Source: Bordetella trematum
Lineage (GTDB): Bacteria > Pseudomonadota > Gammaproteobacteria > Burkholderiales > Burkholderiaceae_B
NCBI RefSeq assembly: GCF_900078335.1
Contig: NZ_FKBR01000009.1
Location: 1 to 64,000, forward strand
Reading direction: 5' to 3'
DNA length: 64,000 bases
This document shows positions 45,036 to 53,626 of the stretch, in pieces; position 1 is the stretch's first letter, and each line of letters begins with the position of its first letter. The notes beneath the pieces are model-generated. The model did no database searches, was not told the DNA's origin, and worked only from the letters and a program-made list of their open reading frames with translations. Position numbers and translations under genes: made by a program.

Positions 45036-45769
45036 TCGACATCGACATTGCCAAGGTGTTGCATGCCGAGGAGCGGCGTTTTGCCATGGACATACGGCTG
45101 CGCACCGCCTCGCGCCGGGTGGTGCTGTTCGGGCCCTCGGGAGCGGGGAAAAGCCTGACCCTGCGCGCCGTTGCCGGCCTGATGCGTCCGGATGCCGGCC
45201 GCATCGAGGTCAATGGCCGCGTGTTCTATGACAGCGATCATGGCGTCTGGCTCTCGCCCCAGGAACGCCGCATCGCCTATCTGTTCCAGGATTACGCGCT
45301 CTTCCCGCATCTCACGGTGGGGCAGAACGTCGCCTTCGCTCTGCGGGGAGGGTGGCTCAACCCGCGTCGTCGCCGCATCCCGGAGGCCGCGCGGCGCTGG
45401 ATCGACGCCTTCGAGCTGGGACCCATCATCAACAGCTACCCCGGCCAGATTTCGGGCGGGCAGAAGCAACGCACTGCGCTGGCGCGCGCCCTGGCAGCCG
45501 AGCCCGAAATGATTTTGCTGGATGAGCCCTTCTCGGCGCTGGATGTGCAATTGCGCGGCAAGATGCGCGCCGAATTGCGTGATCTGCTGGAGGGGCTTAA
45601 GGTGCCGATGCTGCTGATCACGCATGATCCGGCGGATATCGACGCCCTGGCAGAAGTGGTGTTCGAGGTGCGAGACGGCCAGATCGTGCACGAGCGTCTG
45701 GCCGAACCTGCCCTGAAGAGTCAGTCCATCACCCCCAGGATGACGCTGGAGGCGTCGAAAACGGCATAG
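45032..45769 (+). CDS. modC: Molybdate ABC transporter ATPase, lacking the Mop domain
   Basis: A 245-residue ATPase. Walker A GPSGAGKS at residues 34-41, signature ISGGQKQRTALARAL and Walker B MILLDEPFSALDVQ are intact. It is about 100 residues shorter than E. coli ModC: the C-terminal TOBE/Mop regulatory domain that binds oxyanion is absent, so allosteric self-inhibition is lost and control would rest on ModE. Its last 49 bases overlap the end of the convergent modE gene. Confidence 0.94.
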   Translation: MIDIDIAKVLHAEERRFAMDIRLRTASRRVVLFGPSGAGKSLTLRAVAGLMRPDAGRIEVNGRVFYDSDHGVWLSPQERRIAYLFQDYALFPHLTVGQNVAFALRGGWLNPRRRRIPEAARRWIDAFELGPIINSYPGQISGGQKQRTALARALAAEPEMILLDEPFSALDVQLRGKMRAELRDLLEGLKVPMLLITHDPADIDALAEVVFEVRDGQIVHERLAEPALKSQSITPRMTLEASKTA

Positions 45770-46527
45770 ACCTCGCCGCCCTCGGCCAGCGCCAGGCGCT
45801 CGGCGCTGTCGCGGGTGATGATGGCCACCAGCGTGCCGCCGCCATCCAGGTCGATCACGATCTCATCGTTGACCGCGCCGGCGCGTCGCTGGGCCACCCG
45901 CCCGGCGATCTGATTGTCGGCCGACAGGCGCAGCCCGTCAGCCTCCTGGCGGGCCACCATGACGGCCGAGGCCTTGATCAGCGCGATCACTTCGCGTCCG
46001 GGCTTCAGGCCCAGCTCCTGGGTGCTGTCGCGGGTGATGGTGGCGCGCACGATCTGCCCGCCCGGCAGGGACAGGCGGACGTCGTCGTTGACGGCGCCGG
46101 TATGGATTTCACTGACTTCACCCAGGAGGCGGTTGCGTGCGCTGGTTTTGAGCATGAGGCGTTGCATGAGGTCGAGATCTCCGGTGAGGCCCTGGCTTGC
46201 CAGGTGTTGCATGAAACGCTGGTGTTCGGCCTGCAGCCGGTTGAACGTGGCGATCAGCTGACGTGCCCGTCCGGTCAGGCGGGTCCCGCCGCCGCCCTTG
46301 CCGCCGGCATTGCGTTCCACCAGGGGGGTGCCGGCCAGATTGTTCATGGTGTCGATGGCATCCCAGGCGCCTTTGTAGCTCATCCCGACCGCCTTGGCTG
46401 CCGCCGTGATGGAGCCGCAGGCCTCAATCTGGGCCAATAAAGCGATGCGCTGGGCGTTGCCCCATTGCTGGCTGCCGCTGCGCAGCCAGATGGAGCCCTC
46501 AAGTTCAAAATCAGGCAAAGTTGACAT
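45721..46527 (-). CDS. modE: Molybdate-responsive regulator ModE
   Basis: A 268-residue protein with an N-terminal winged helix (ALLAQIEACGSITAAAKAVGMSYKGAWDAIDTMNNL, then a Gly-rich GGKGGGGTRLT wing typical of ModE) and two C-terminal Mop (TOBE) units (TSARNRLLGEVSEIHTGAVNDDVRLSL and ADNQIAGRVAQRRAGAVNDEIVIDLDGG) that bind molybdate. As a molybdate-bound dimer it should occupy the box at 43521-43548. Convergent with modC, overlapping it by 49 bases. Confidence 0.95.
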   Translation of the reverse strand: MSTLPDFELEGSIWLRSGSQQWGNAQRIALLAQIEACGSITAAAKAVGMSYKGAWDAIDTMNNLAGTPLVERNAGGKGGGGTRLTGRARQLIATFNRLQAEHQRFMQHLASQGLTGDLDLMQRLMLKTSARNRLLGEVSEIHTGAVNDDVRLSLPGGQIVRATITRDSTQELGLKPGREVIALIKASAVMVARQEADGLRLSADNQIAGRVAQRRAGAVNDEIVIDLDGGGTLVAIITRDSAERLALAEGGEVYAVFDASSVILGVMD

Positions 46528-46623
46528 TGCTCTAGGTCAGAAAGGTAGCGGCAAAGTTTATTGCAAGTTGCCGATATTCAAGGCAAGATCAATTCAACAA
46601 TGATGGTTTTCACGGAGAAAGCA

Positions 46624-47220
46624 ATGCAGACAACGGGAAGGGCATTGGGCGTATTGGCTTTGGCTGCTGCCCTGGGCGGCTGCGCCAGCGGGCCGGAAAT
46701 ACGCAGTGATTACGACCATCAGGTCAATTTTGCCGAGTATCACAGCTTCGGCTTCATGGACCCCCTGGGCACGGACAAGGCGGCCGGCTATACCAATCTG
46801 GCCACCGAGCGGCTGAAGGCGGCGACCCGCTTCCAGATGGAGTCACGCGGCTATGTCTACAAGGCCGAGCAGCCTGACCTGCTGGTCAACTTCAATGGGC
46901 GTCTGCGTCAGCGTACCGAGGTCGTGCCGGTCGCGCCGGGGCCGTACTACGGTTACTACGGTTACCGCAGCGGTTTCTACGGCGGCTGGCCGGGCTACGG
47001 CTGGACCGAGGACGTCTACACCTATACCGAGGGGACGCTCAATATCGATCTGGTTGACCGCCGTAGGCGTCAACTGGTCTGGGAGGGAGTGGCCACCGGC
47101 CAGGTGAATGACGTCCAGGCAGTACAGTCCACCGCTACGATAGACAAAGTCGTGGCGGATCTCTTCACCCGGTATCCCTTCCGGGCGGGCGAGGGGGTGC
47201 CGCTCAAACCAAAGCAGTGA
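46624..47220 (+). CDS. DUF4136-type lipoprotein
   Basis: A 198-residue lipoprotein with lipobox LGGC after a hydrophobic signal (LGVLALAAALGGCAS). The mature part begins PEIRSDYDHQVNFAEYHSFGFMDPL, which is the DUF4136 pattern of outer-membrane-linked lipoproteins, and includes a Gly/Tyr-rich stretch (PGPYYGYYGYRSGFYGGWPGYGW) in the middle and a family-like C-terminus (RRQLVWEGVATGQVNDVQAVQSTATIDKVVADLFTRYP in outline). An AGAAAG ribosome-binding site precedes ATG 46624. Function unknown. It runs in the same direction as the patatin gene, 13 bases away. Confidence 0.85.
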   Translation: MQTTGRALGVLALAAALGGCASGPEIRSDYDHQVNFAEYHSFGFMDPLGTDKAAGYTNLATERLKAATRFQMESRGYVYKAEQPDLLVNFNGRLRQRTEVVPVAPGPYYGYYGYRSGFYGGWPGYGWTEDVYTYTEGTLNIDLVDRRRRQLVWEGVATGQVNDVQAVQSTATIDKVVADLFTRYPFRAGEGVPLKPKQ

Positions 47221-47233
47221 GGCACAGGCAGCA

Positions 47234-48394
47234 ATGAGCAAGCGTGATGTGATGGTCCCCCCTTATCAAACCGTGGCGCTGGTGTTGCAGGGGGGGGGAG
47301 CCTTGGGGGCCTATCAGGCGGGCGTCTACGAGGGGTTGCACGAGGCCGGCATCCGGCCCAACTGGCTCTCTGGCATTTCCATCGGCTCGATCAATGCTGC
47401 CATCATTGCCGGTTCCCCCGAGGATGAGCGGGTCGAGCGTTTGCGTGGCTTCTGGGAAAGCATCTGCCGCCCGACCGGCTTTGCCGCCTTGCCCTGGGGC
47501 GATACCTGGGCCGAGATGTTCAAGGGCATGCCCTTCGGTTTCGGCTCCTCGACCTCGAACAGCCATCTGGCCGCTTTCAATGCCATCTGGCAGGGGCAAC
47601 CGGGGTTTTTCACGCCGCGCTATCTCTCTCCCTACCTGCTGCGCGACGCCGGCCCGGCCTCCACCAGCTTCTACGACACGGGGCCGCTGGCCGACACCCT
47701 GGCGCGCTATGTCGACGTCAAGCTCCTCAATGAGGGTGGCGTGCGCGTGAGTTTCGGCGCGGTCAATGTGCGCACCGGCAACTTCAACTATTTCGACAGC
47801 AGCAAGCAGAAGGTGGGGCTTTCGCACGTGATTGCCTCGGGCGCGCTGCCGCCCGGCTTCCCTGCCGTCGAAATCGATCACAAGCATTACTGGGATGGCG
47901 GGCTGGTGTCCAACACGCCATTGGCCGGGGTGCTGTCAGAGTCGCCCTTGCGCGAAACGCTGGCCTTCCAGGTTGATCTGTGGCCCGCACGCGGTCCGCT
48001 GCCCAAGACCATGGATGAGGTGGCCGAGCGCCAGAAGGACATTCAGTACTCCAGCCGTACGCGTACCGTCACAGACAATTTTGCGCGCGTGCTGCACCTG
48101 CGCCTCGGCCTGCAACGGCTGCTCGAGCGGCTCCCCGAAAGCGAGCGCAACAGCCCTGAGCTGGCCGATCTGCGTTGCGAGGCCTGCACCCCGGCGGTGA
48201 ACATCGTCAACCTCATCTACGAGGCCAAGCACTACGAACGCCACTCCAAAGATTACGAGTTCAGCACCGAGGCCATGCGCGAACACTGGCATGCCGGCCT
48301 GATGGATATCCGGCGTACGCTGGAAAAGCCCGGGGTGCTGGATCGCCCGCCTGCCGGCCAGCCTTTCGTGGCGCACGACGTTCACCGGCGTTAA
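47234..48394 (+). CDS. Patatin-like phospholipase with DUF3734
   Basis: A 386-residue serine lipase-type protein. The oxyanion-hole motif is LVLQGGGALGAYQAGVYEGL near residue 17, the nucleophile elbow is GISIGS, and the catalytic Asp is in DGGLVSNTPL, giving the patatin Ser-Asp dyad. The C-terminal third matches the DUF3734 extension seen in bacterial patatins (QKDIQYSSRTRTVTDNF, IVNLIYEAKHYERHSKDYEFS). It may act on membrane lipids. It is 13 bases after the lipoprotein gene; no secretion signal is seen. Confidence 0.9.
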   Translation: MSKRDVMVPPYQTVALVLQGGGALGAYQAGVYEGLHEAGIRPNWLSGISIGSINAAIIAGSPEDERVERLRGFWESICRPTGFAALPWGDTWAEMFKGMPFGFGSSTSNSHLAAFNAIWQGQPGFFTPRYLSPYLLRDAGPASTSFYDTGPLADTLARYVDVKLLNEGGVRVSFGAVNVRTGNFNYFDSSKQKVGLSHVIASGALPPGFPAVEIDHKHYWDGGLVSNTPLAGVLSESPLRETLAFQVDLWPARGPLPKTMDEVAERQKDIQYSSRTRTVTDNFARVLHLRLGLQRLLERLPESERNSPELADLRCEACTPAVNIVNLIYEAKHYERHSKDYEFSTEAMREHWHAGLMDIRRTLEKPGVLDRPPAGQPFVAHDVHRR

Positions 48395-48556
48395 GGGGTG
48401 GTAGTCGCCTCTTTGGGTCAGATAGGTCTGCTTTTTTTATCAGTTGCTCAGAGGGGCGCGCAAACAATCGTAATCTGGCGCGTACTTGAGCAAGATGGTG
48501 TGCGGCCTTGTGGTTTGGCGCATCCGTTTGCCTGACCTCTCTTTGCCATTGCCGCC

Positions 48557-48931
48557 ATGACCCAACCCCTCACCGCCCCGGGGCTGGCCGCCGAGGCCTC
48601 GCCCGATGCCCAGACGCCGCCTGCCGCTGCCGCCGCTGAAACCTGGCAGTTGCTATATAGGGGGTGGGTGTTGAGTACGCCGCATGGCGTTCGAATCAGT
48701 CTTACCGCCTTGGAGCGTGTCTGTTTCCTGGCAATTGCCGATCATCCTGGCCGGGAATTGTCTCGCGATATCCTCATGAAGGCCTTGCCGGGATCCAGCC
48801 TGCGCACCCTCAATGTGGCGATCAGCCGGCTGCGCAAGAAGGTCAGCGATGCGGGGATGGAGTTGCCGCTGCATACCGTGCATGGGATGGGCTATGTCTT
48901 TCTTGGCCATCTGCATGTGCAGCCTTCCTGA
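48557..48931 (+). CDS. Stand-alone OmpR-type winged-helix protein
   Basis: A 124-residue protein. The first 35 residues are Ala/Pro-rich and likely disordered. The rest is a PhoB/OmpR-type winged helix (ISLTALERVCFLAIADHPGRELSRDILMKALPGSSLRTLNVAISRLRKKVSDAGMELPLHTVHGMGYVF in outline), with the family recognition helix and wing. No receiver domain or partner kinase is present. It sits 200 bases upstream of an RND efflux operon, so regulating that operon is possible, but the same DNA could serve other genes. Start and ribosome-binding site are weak. Confidence 0.8.
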   Translation: MTQPLTAPGLAAEASPDAQTPPAAAAAETWQLLYRGWVLSTPHGVRISLTALERVCFLAIADHPGRELSRDILMKALPGSSLRTLNVAISRLRKKVSDAGMELPLHTVHGMGYVFLGHLHVQPS

Positions 48932-48971
48932 GCGGGGCAGGGCGGTGGCGAGGCATGCGCCAACGCTGGAT

Positions 48972-49024
48972 AAACCCTGAGAATGTAAGAGAAACGCTGG
49001 AATTATCAGAAAAAATCAGGGTTT
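48972..49024. promoter_or_regulatory. Inverted repeat upstream of the RND efflux operon
   Basis: AAACCCTGA (48972-48980) and TCAGGGTTT (49016-49024) are a perfect nine-base inverted pair separated by 35 bases. CGCTGGA also occurs twice (48964-48970 and 48995-49001). The block lies 110 bases before the efflux operon and is AT-rich between, so it could be the promoter and binding site of a regulator. Confidence 0.55.
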
Positions 49025-49135
49025 CCCCTTGAAAATAAGCTACATTACGTGAGTTCGCGTCCCCTCTTTTATGAGAAATAAGAACCGTCTGCCTGACGGA
49101 ACGAGGGTGGCGTGCTTTCACTCCGTGAGGGATTC

Positions 49136-50335
49136 ATGCGCTTTTCTCCTCAACGTGTTTCGGGTCTGGGCATCGCCGTAACGCTTGGTTTGCTGTTGAC
49201 TGCTTGCGGTAAAGAGCCGCAAATGAACCCGGGCATGCCCCAGGTTGCCGTCATCACCGTTCAGCCTCAGAAGGCTTCCGTCATCTCCGAACTGCCCGGC
49301 CGGGTGGATGCTGTGCGTGATGCGCAGATCCGCGCTCGTGTGACGGGCATCGTGCAGAAGATTCAGTTCCAGCAGGGTGGGGACGTCAAAGAGAACCAGG
49401 TTCTCTTCAAGATCGACCCCGCGCCCTACAAGGCAGCCTACGATCAGGCCAGCGCCCAGCTCAAGCAGGCGCAGGCCGACCTGTTCAGCGCCAAGCTGCT
49501 GGCCGAGCGCTACGCGCCCCTGGTCAAGGCCAACGCGGTGAGCAAGCAGGAATATGACAATGCGCTGGCGGCCTACCGCCAGGCCGATGCGGCCGTGACT
49601 GCCGCAAAGGCTGCGCAGACCGCGGCGCAGATCAACCTGGGCTATACCGAGGTGACCTCGCCGATTACCGGCCGCATCGGCCGGCCGCTGGTCACCGAGG
49701 GCGCGCTGGTCGAAGCCACCAGCGCCACCCAGATGGCCACGGTGCAGCAGCTCGATCCGGTCTATGTCGACTTCACGCAGTCCACCGCCGATCTGGCTCG
49801 TCTGCGCCAGGCCTTCGAGTCGGGCCAGCTGCAGAAGGTCGGGCCGGACACCGCACGTGTATCCATCATGCTGGAAGACGGCTCGCGCTATCCGCAAGCC
49901 GGCAAGCTGCTGTTCACGGGCATCACCGTGGACCCCAGCACCGGCAACGTGATTCTGCGCGCCGAAGTGCCCAACCCGAGCGAAGTGCTGCTGCCGGGCA
50001 TGTATGTCCGGGTTCGTCTGGACGAGGGCGCCAACGACCGCGCGCTGATGGTGCCGCAGCAGGCGCTGCAGCGTACGGCCGACGGTCTGCAGAGCCTGAT
50101 GGTCGTCAAGGAAGGCAAGGTGCAGCAGGTGCCGGTCCTGACCGCGCCGTCCGCCGTGGAGAACCAGTGGATCGTCACCCAGGGCCTGGCGGCCGGTGAC
50201 GTCGTGGTGGTTGAGGGATTCCAGAAGATCCGCCCCGGTGCGCCGGTGGAAACCTCGCCCTGGGATCCGAATGCCAAGCCGGGCGCCAAGCCTGCCCAAG
50301 GGCAGGCGCCGGCCAAGGCGGAGTCCAAGTCCTGA
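49136..50335 (+). CDS. RND efflux pump, membrane fusion protein (AcrA/MexA-like)
   Basis: A 399-residue periplasmic adaptor lipoprotein with lipobox LTAC after the signal peptide. Core stretches are GRVDAVRDAQIRARVTGIVQKIQFQQGGDVKENQVLFKIDP in outline, the coiled-coil hairpin (SAQLKQAQADLFSAKLLAERY), and YTEVTSPITGRIGRPLVTEGALV, all typical of MexA. A GAGGG ribosome-binding site is ahead of ATG 49136. First gene of a tripartite efflux operon with the RND protein and OprM-like channel. It will export drugs, detergents or other toxins. Confidence 0.95.
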   Translation: MRFSPQRVSGLGIAVTLGLLLTACGKEPQMNPGMPQVAVITVQPQKASVISELPGRVDAVRDAQIRARVTGIVQKIQFQQGGDVKENQVLFKIDPAPYKAAYDQASAQLKQAQADLFSAKLLAERYAPLVKANAVSKQEYDNALAAYRQADAAVTAAKAAQTAAQINLGYTEVTSPITGRIGRPLVTEGALVEATSATQMATVQQLDPVYVDFTQSTADLARLRQAFESGQLQKVGPDTARVSIMLEDGSRYPQAGKLLFTGITVDPSTGNVILRAEVPNPSEVLLPGMYVRVRLDEGANDRALMVPQQALQRTADGLQSLMVVKEGKVQQVPVLTAPSAVENQWIVTQGLAAGDVVVVEGFQKIRPGAPVETSPWDPNAKPGAKPAQGQAPAKAESKS

Positions 50336-50395
50336 GCGGCACGCGGCGAAAGCCGCGTTCCTCGTTCGTGAGCATCGCTTTCAGAGTCAGCCCAC

Positions 50396-53300
50396 ATGCC
50401 GCAATTTTTTATTGATCGCCCCATTTTTGCCTGGGTGGTTGCGCTATTCATCCTGCTGGCGGGCATATTGGCCATCCCCAATATGCCGGTTTCGCAGTAT
50501 CCGGACGTCGCGCCGCCGGCCATCTCCATCAGCGCCACCTATCCGGGCGCATCGGCCAAGGAAGTGGCCGAGACGGTGACCAGTATCATCGAGGATGAGC
50601 TCAACGGGGCCAAGGGTCTGCTGTATTACGAATCCGTCAGCGATTCGAACGGCCAGGCCGAAATCACGGCGACCTTCCGCCCGGGCACCGATCCCGACAT
50701 GGCGCAGGTGGACGTGCAGAACCGCATTTCCAACGTGACGGCGCAACTGCCGGCGGCCGTGATGCAGCAGGGTCTGCAGTACGAGCAGACCAGCGCGGGC
50801 TTCCTGTTGTTCGTGACGCTGTCCTCGACCGATGGCTCGCTGGATCAGGCCGCCCTGGCCGATTACATCACCCGTAACGTCAAGAACCCCATCTCGCGCG
50901 TGCCGGGGGTGGGCAAGTTCCAGCTGTTCGCCGCGCCGCGTGCCATGCGTATCTGGGTCGACCCGCAGAAGCTGGTCGGCTATGACCTGAGCATGGCGCA
51001 GGTCAACCAGGCGATTTCCTCGCAGAACGTGCTCGTGTCGGCCGGCTCGATCGGCGCGCCGCCCAACCCGGCGGCCGTGCGCGTGACAGCGACCGTGACC
51101 GCCAATGGCCAGCTCAGCACCGTCGAGGATTTCGGCAAGATCGTGCTGCGTGCCAACACTGACGGCTCGCGCGTGCTGCTGCGCGACGTGGCCCGTATCG
51201 AAGTCGGTTCGGATAACTACCAGTTCGGTGCGCGCCTGAATGGCAAGCCCACGGCGGCCTTCGCCATCGTGCTGTCGCCGGACGCCAACGCGTTGCAGAC
51301 GGCCGAAGGCATCCGCAAGGAAATGGCCACGCTGTCGCAGTATTTCCCGGACAACATCAAGTACGAAATCCCGTATGACACCGCGCCCTATGTGAAGGTG
51401 TCCATCGAGAAGGTGATCCACACCCTGGTCGAGGCCATGGTGCTGGTGTTCCTGGTGATGTTCCTGTTCCTGCAGAACGTGCGCTACACCCTCATTCCCG
51501 CTCTGGTGGTGCCGGTGGCGATGATGGGGGCGTTTGCGGTGATGCTGGCCCTGGGCCTGTCGATCAACGTGCTGACCATGTTCGCCATGGTGCTGGCCAT
51601 CGGGATCCTGGTGGACGACGCCATCGTGGTGGTGGAGAACGTCGAACGGATCATGGCCACGGAAGGCCTGCCGCCCAAGGAGGCAACCTCCAAGGCCATG
51701 CCGCAGATCACGGGCGCCATCGTGGGCATCACCCTGGTGCTGGTGACGGTGTTCCTGCCGCTGGCTTTCATGAGCGGCTCGGTGGGCGTGATCTATCGCC
51801 AGTTCGCTGTGGCCATGGCCGTGTCGATTTTCTTCTCGGCCTTCCTGGCCCTGAGCTTCACGCCGGCCCTGTGCGCCACGCTGCTCAAGCCCATCCCGGG
51901 TGGCCACGTCAATGAGAAGAAGGGCTTCTTCGGCTGGTTCAACCGCAAGTTCGACGCCACCACCCATGGCTACCAGAACTGGATCTCGCGCGTGCTGCAC
52001 AAGGGCGGCCGCATGATGTTCGTGTTCCTGCTGCTGGTGGTGGGTCTGGCGTGGCTGTACCTGCGCCTGCCGTCGGCCTTCCTGCCCGAGGAAGACCAGG
52101 GCTACGTGATCAGCAATATCGAGCTGCCCGCCGGCGCTTCGGCCAACCGCACGATCGAGGTGGTCGAGCAGGTCGAGGAGTATTTCGCCAAGCAGCCGGC
52201 CACCGAGAACATCGTGGCCGTGCAGGGCTTCAGCTTCAACGGCAATGGCCTGAACGCCGCGCTGGTGTTCACCACGCTCAAGGACTTTGCGCAGCGCACC
52301 GCGCCGCAGGACTCGGCGCCCGCGATCGCCGGCGCCGCGTTCCAGCATCTGTTCATGGGCATCAAGGATGCGGTGGTGTTCACCGTGGTGCCGCCGGCCA
52401 TTTCCTCGCTGGGCAACGCTTCCGGCTTTGACTTCCGTCTGCAGGACCGCGGCGGCGCGGGCAGCGAAGCGCTGGCCGCGGCGACCGGCCAGTTGATGGG
52501 CATGGCGATGCAAAGTCCGGTGCTGTCGCAGGTGCGGATCACGGGCCTGGGCCCGGGCGCGCAGTTGTCGCTGACCATCGACCGCGAGAAGGCGGCCGCT
52601 CTCGGGGTCGATTTCTCCGAGGCCGCGTCGCTGATTTCGACGGCTGTCGGTTCGGCCTACCTGAGCAAGTTCCCCAACATGGGGCGCATGCAGAACATCT
52701 GGGTGCAGGCCGATGCGCCGTACCGCATGCACGTCGAGGACGTGTTGCGCCTGAACGCGCGCAACAACCAGGGTGGCATGGTGCCGCTGTCTTCCTTCGT
52801 GACGGCGCGCTGGTCGCAGGGCCCGACCCAGGTGGTGCGCTACAACAGCTACGAGGCCGTGCGCATCAGTGGTGACGCTGCGGATGGTTATTCCAGCGGC
52901 GAAGCCATGACCGAGATGGAGAACCTGGTGGCCAAGCTGCCGCCGGGCTTCGGCTACGAGTGGAATGGCTTGTCCTACCAGGAGCGTCTGGCCGGCAACC
53001 AGGCCGTCATCCTGATGGCGCTGGCGCTGCTGGTGGTGTTCATGGTGCTGGCGGCCCTGTACGAGAGCTGGGCGATTCCCCTGTCGGTGATGCTGGTGGT
53101 GCCGCTGGGCATGCTGGGTGCGGTCGGGCTGGTGACCGTGCTGGGGCTGCAGAACGACGTGTATTTCCAGGTCGGCATGGTGACCGTGATCGGTCTGGCG
53201 GCCAAGAACGCGATTCTGATCATCGAGTTCGCGAAGGATCAGTATGCGCGGGGCAATGGCCTGTATGAGTCGGCGGTCGAGGCGGCGCGCCTGCGTTTCC

Positions 53301-53626
53301 GTCCGATCCTGATGACCTCGCTGGCCTTCATCCTGGGCGTGGTGCCGCTGGCGATCGCCACCGGGGCCAGCGCGGCCAGCCAACGGGCCGTGGGCACCGG
53401 GGTGCTGGGCGGGATGCTGGCGGCCACGCCGTTCGCCGTGATCTTCGTGCCGACTTTCTTCGTCGTGGTCATGAGCCTGTTCAAGACCCGTCCGCGTCTG
53501 CTGGGCGCCGAGCTGCGCGCCTTCCAGGCCGAGCAGGCAGCCAAACAGGCCGAAGAGGGCAAGGCCGCTGAACAGAAACCGTCCAATGGTCCGCAGGGCC
53601 AGAGCGGTCAGGAGAACAAGGAATGA
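50396..53626 (+). CDS. RND efflux pump inner-membrane transporter (AcrB/MexB-like)
   Basis: A 1076-residue, twelve-helix proton-driven transporter. It begins MPQFFIDRPIFAWVVALFILLAG, and the helix 4 region shows LAIGILVDDAIVVVENVER with the paired acidic residues of the proton relay. The GDAADGYSSGEAM, QVMFVFLLLVVGLAWL-type and late-helix GVLGGMLAATPFAVIFVPTFFV segments also fit MexB/AcrB. It overlaps the OprM gene by four bases. Long antisense reading frames on the other strand are GC-driven and not genes. Confidence 0.97.
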   Translation: MPQFFIDRPIFAWVVALFILLAGILAIPNMPVSQYPDVAPPAISISATYPGASAKEVAETVTSIIEDELNGAKGLLYYESVSDSNGQAEITATFRPGTDPDMAQVDVQNRISNVTAQLPAAVMQQGLQYEQTSAGFLLFVTLSSTDGSLDQAALADYITRNVKNPISRVPGVGKFQLFAAPRAMRIWVDPQKLVGYDLSMAQVNQAISSQNVLVSAGSIGAPPNPAAVRVTATVTANGQLSTVEDFGKIVLRANTDGSRVLLRDVARIEVGSDNYQFGARLNGKPTAAFAIVLSPDANALQTAEGIRKEMATLSQYFPDNIKYEIPYDTAPYVKVSIEKVIHTLVEAMVLVFLVMFLFLQNVRYTLIPALVVPVAMMGAFAVMLALGLSINVLTMFAMVLAIGILVDDAIVVVENVERIMATEGLPPKEATSKAMPQITGAIVGITLVLVTVFLPLAFMSGSVGVIYRQFAVAMAVSIFFSAFLALSFTPALCATLLKPIPGGHVNEKKGFFGWFNRKFDATTHGYQNWISRVLHKGGRMMFVFLLLVVGLAWLYLRLPSAFLPEEDQGYVISNIELPAGASANRTIEVVEQVEEYFAKQPATENIVAVQGFSFNGNGLNAALVFTTLKDFAQRTAPQDSAPAIAGAAFQHLFMGIKDAVVFTVVPPAISSLGNASGFDFRLQDRGGAGSEALAAATGQLMGMAMQSPVLSQVRITGLGPGAQLSLTIDREKAAALGVDFSEAASLISTAVGSAYLSKFPNMGRMQNIWVQADAPYRMHVEDVLRLNARNNQGGMVPLSSFVTARWSQGPTQVVRYNSYEAVRISGDAADGYSSGEAMTEMENLVAKLPPGFGYEWNGLSYQERLAGNQAVILMALALLVVFMVLAALYESWAIPLSVMLVVPLGMLGAVGLVTVLGLQNDVYFQVGMVTVIGLAAKNAILIIEFAKDQYARGNGLYESAVEAARLRFRPILMTSLAFILGVVPLAIATGASAASQRAVGTGVLGGMLAATPFAVIFVPTFFVVVMSLFKTRPRLLGAELRAFQAEQAAKQAEEGKAAEQKPSNGPQGQSGQENKE

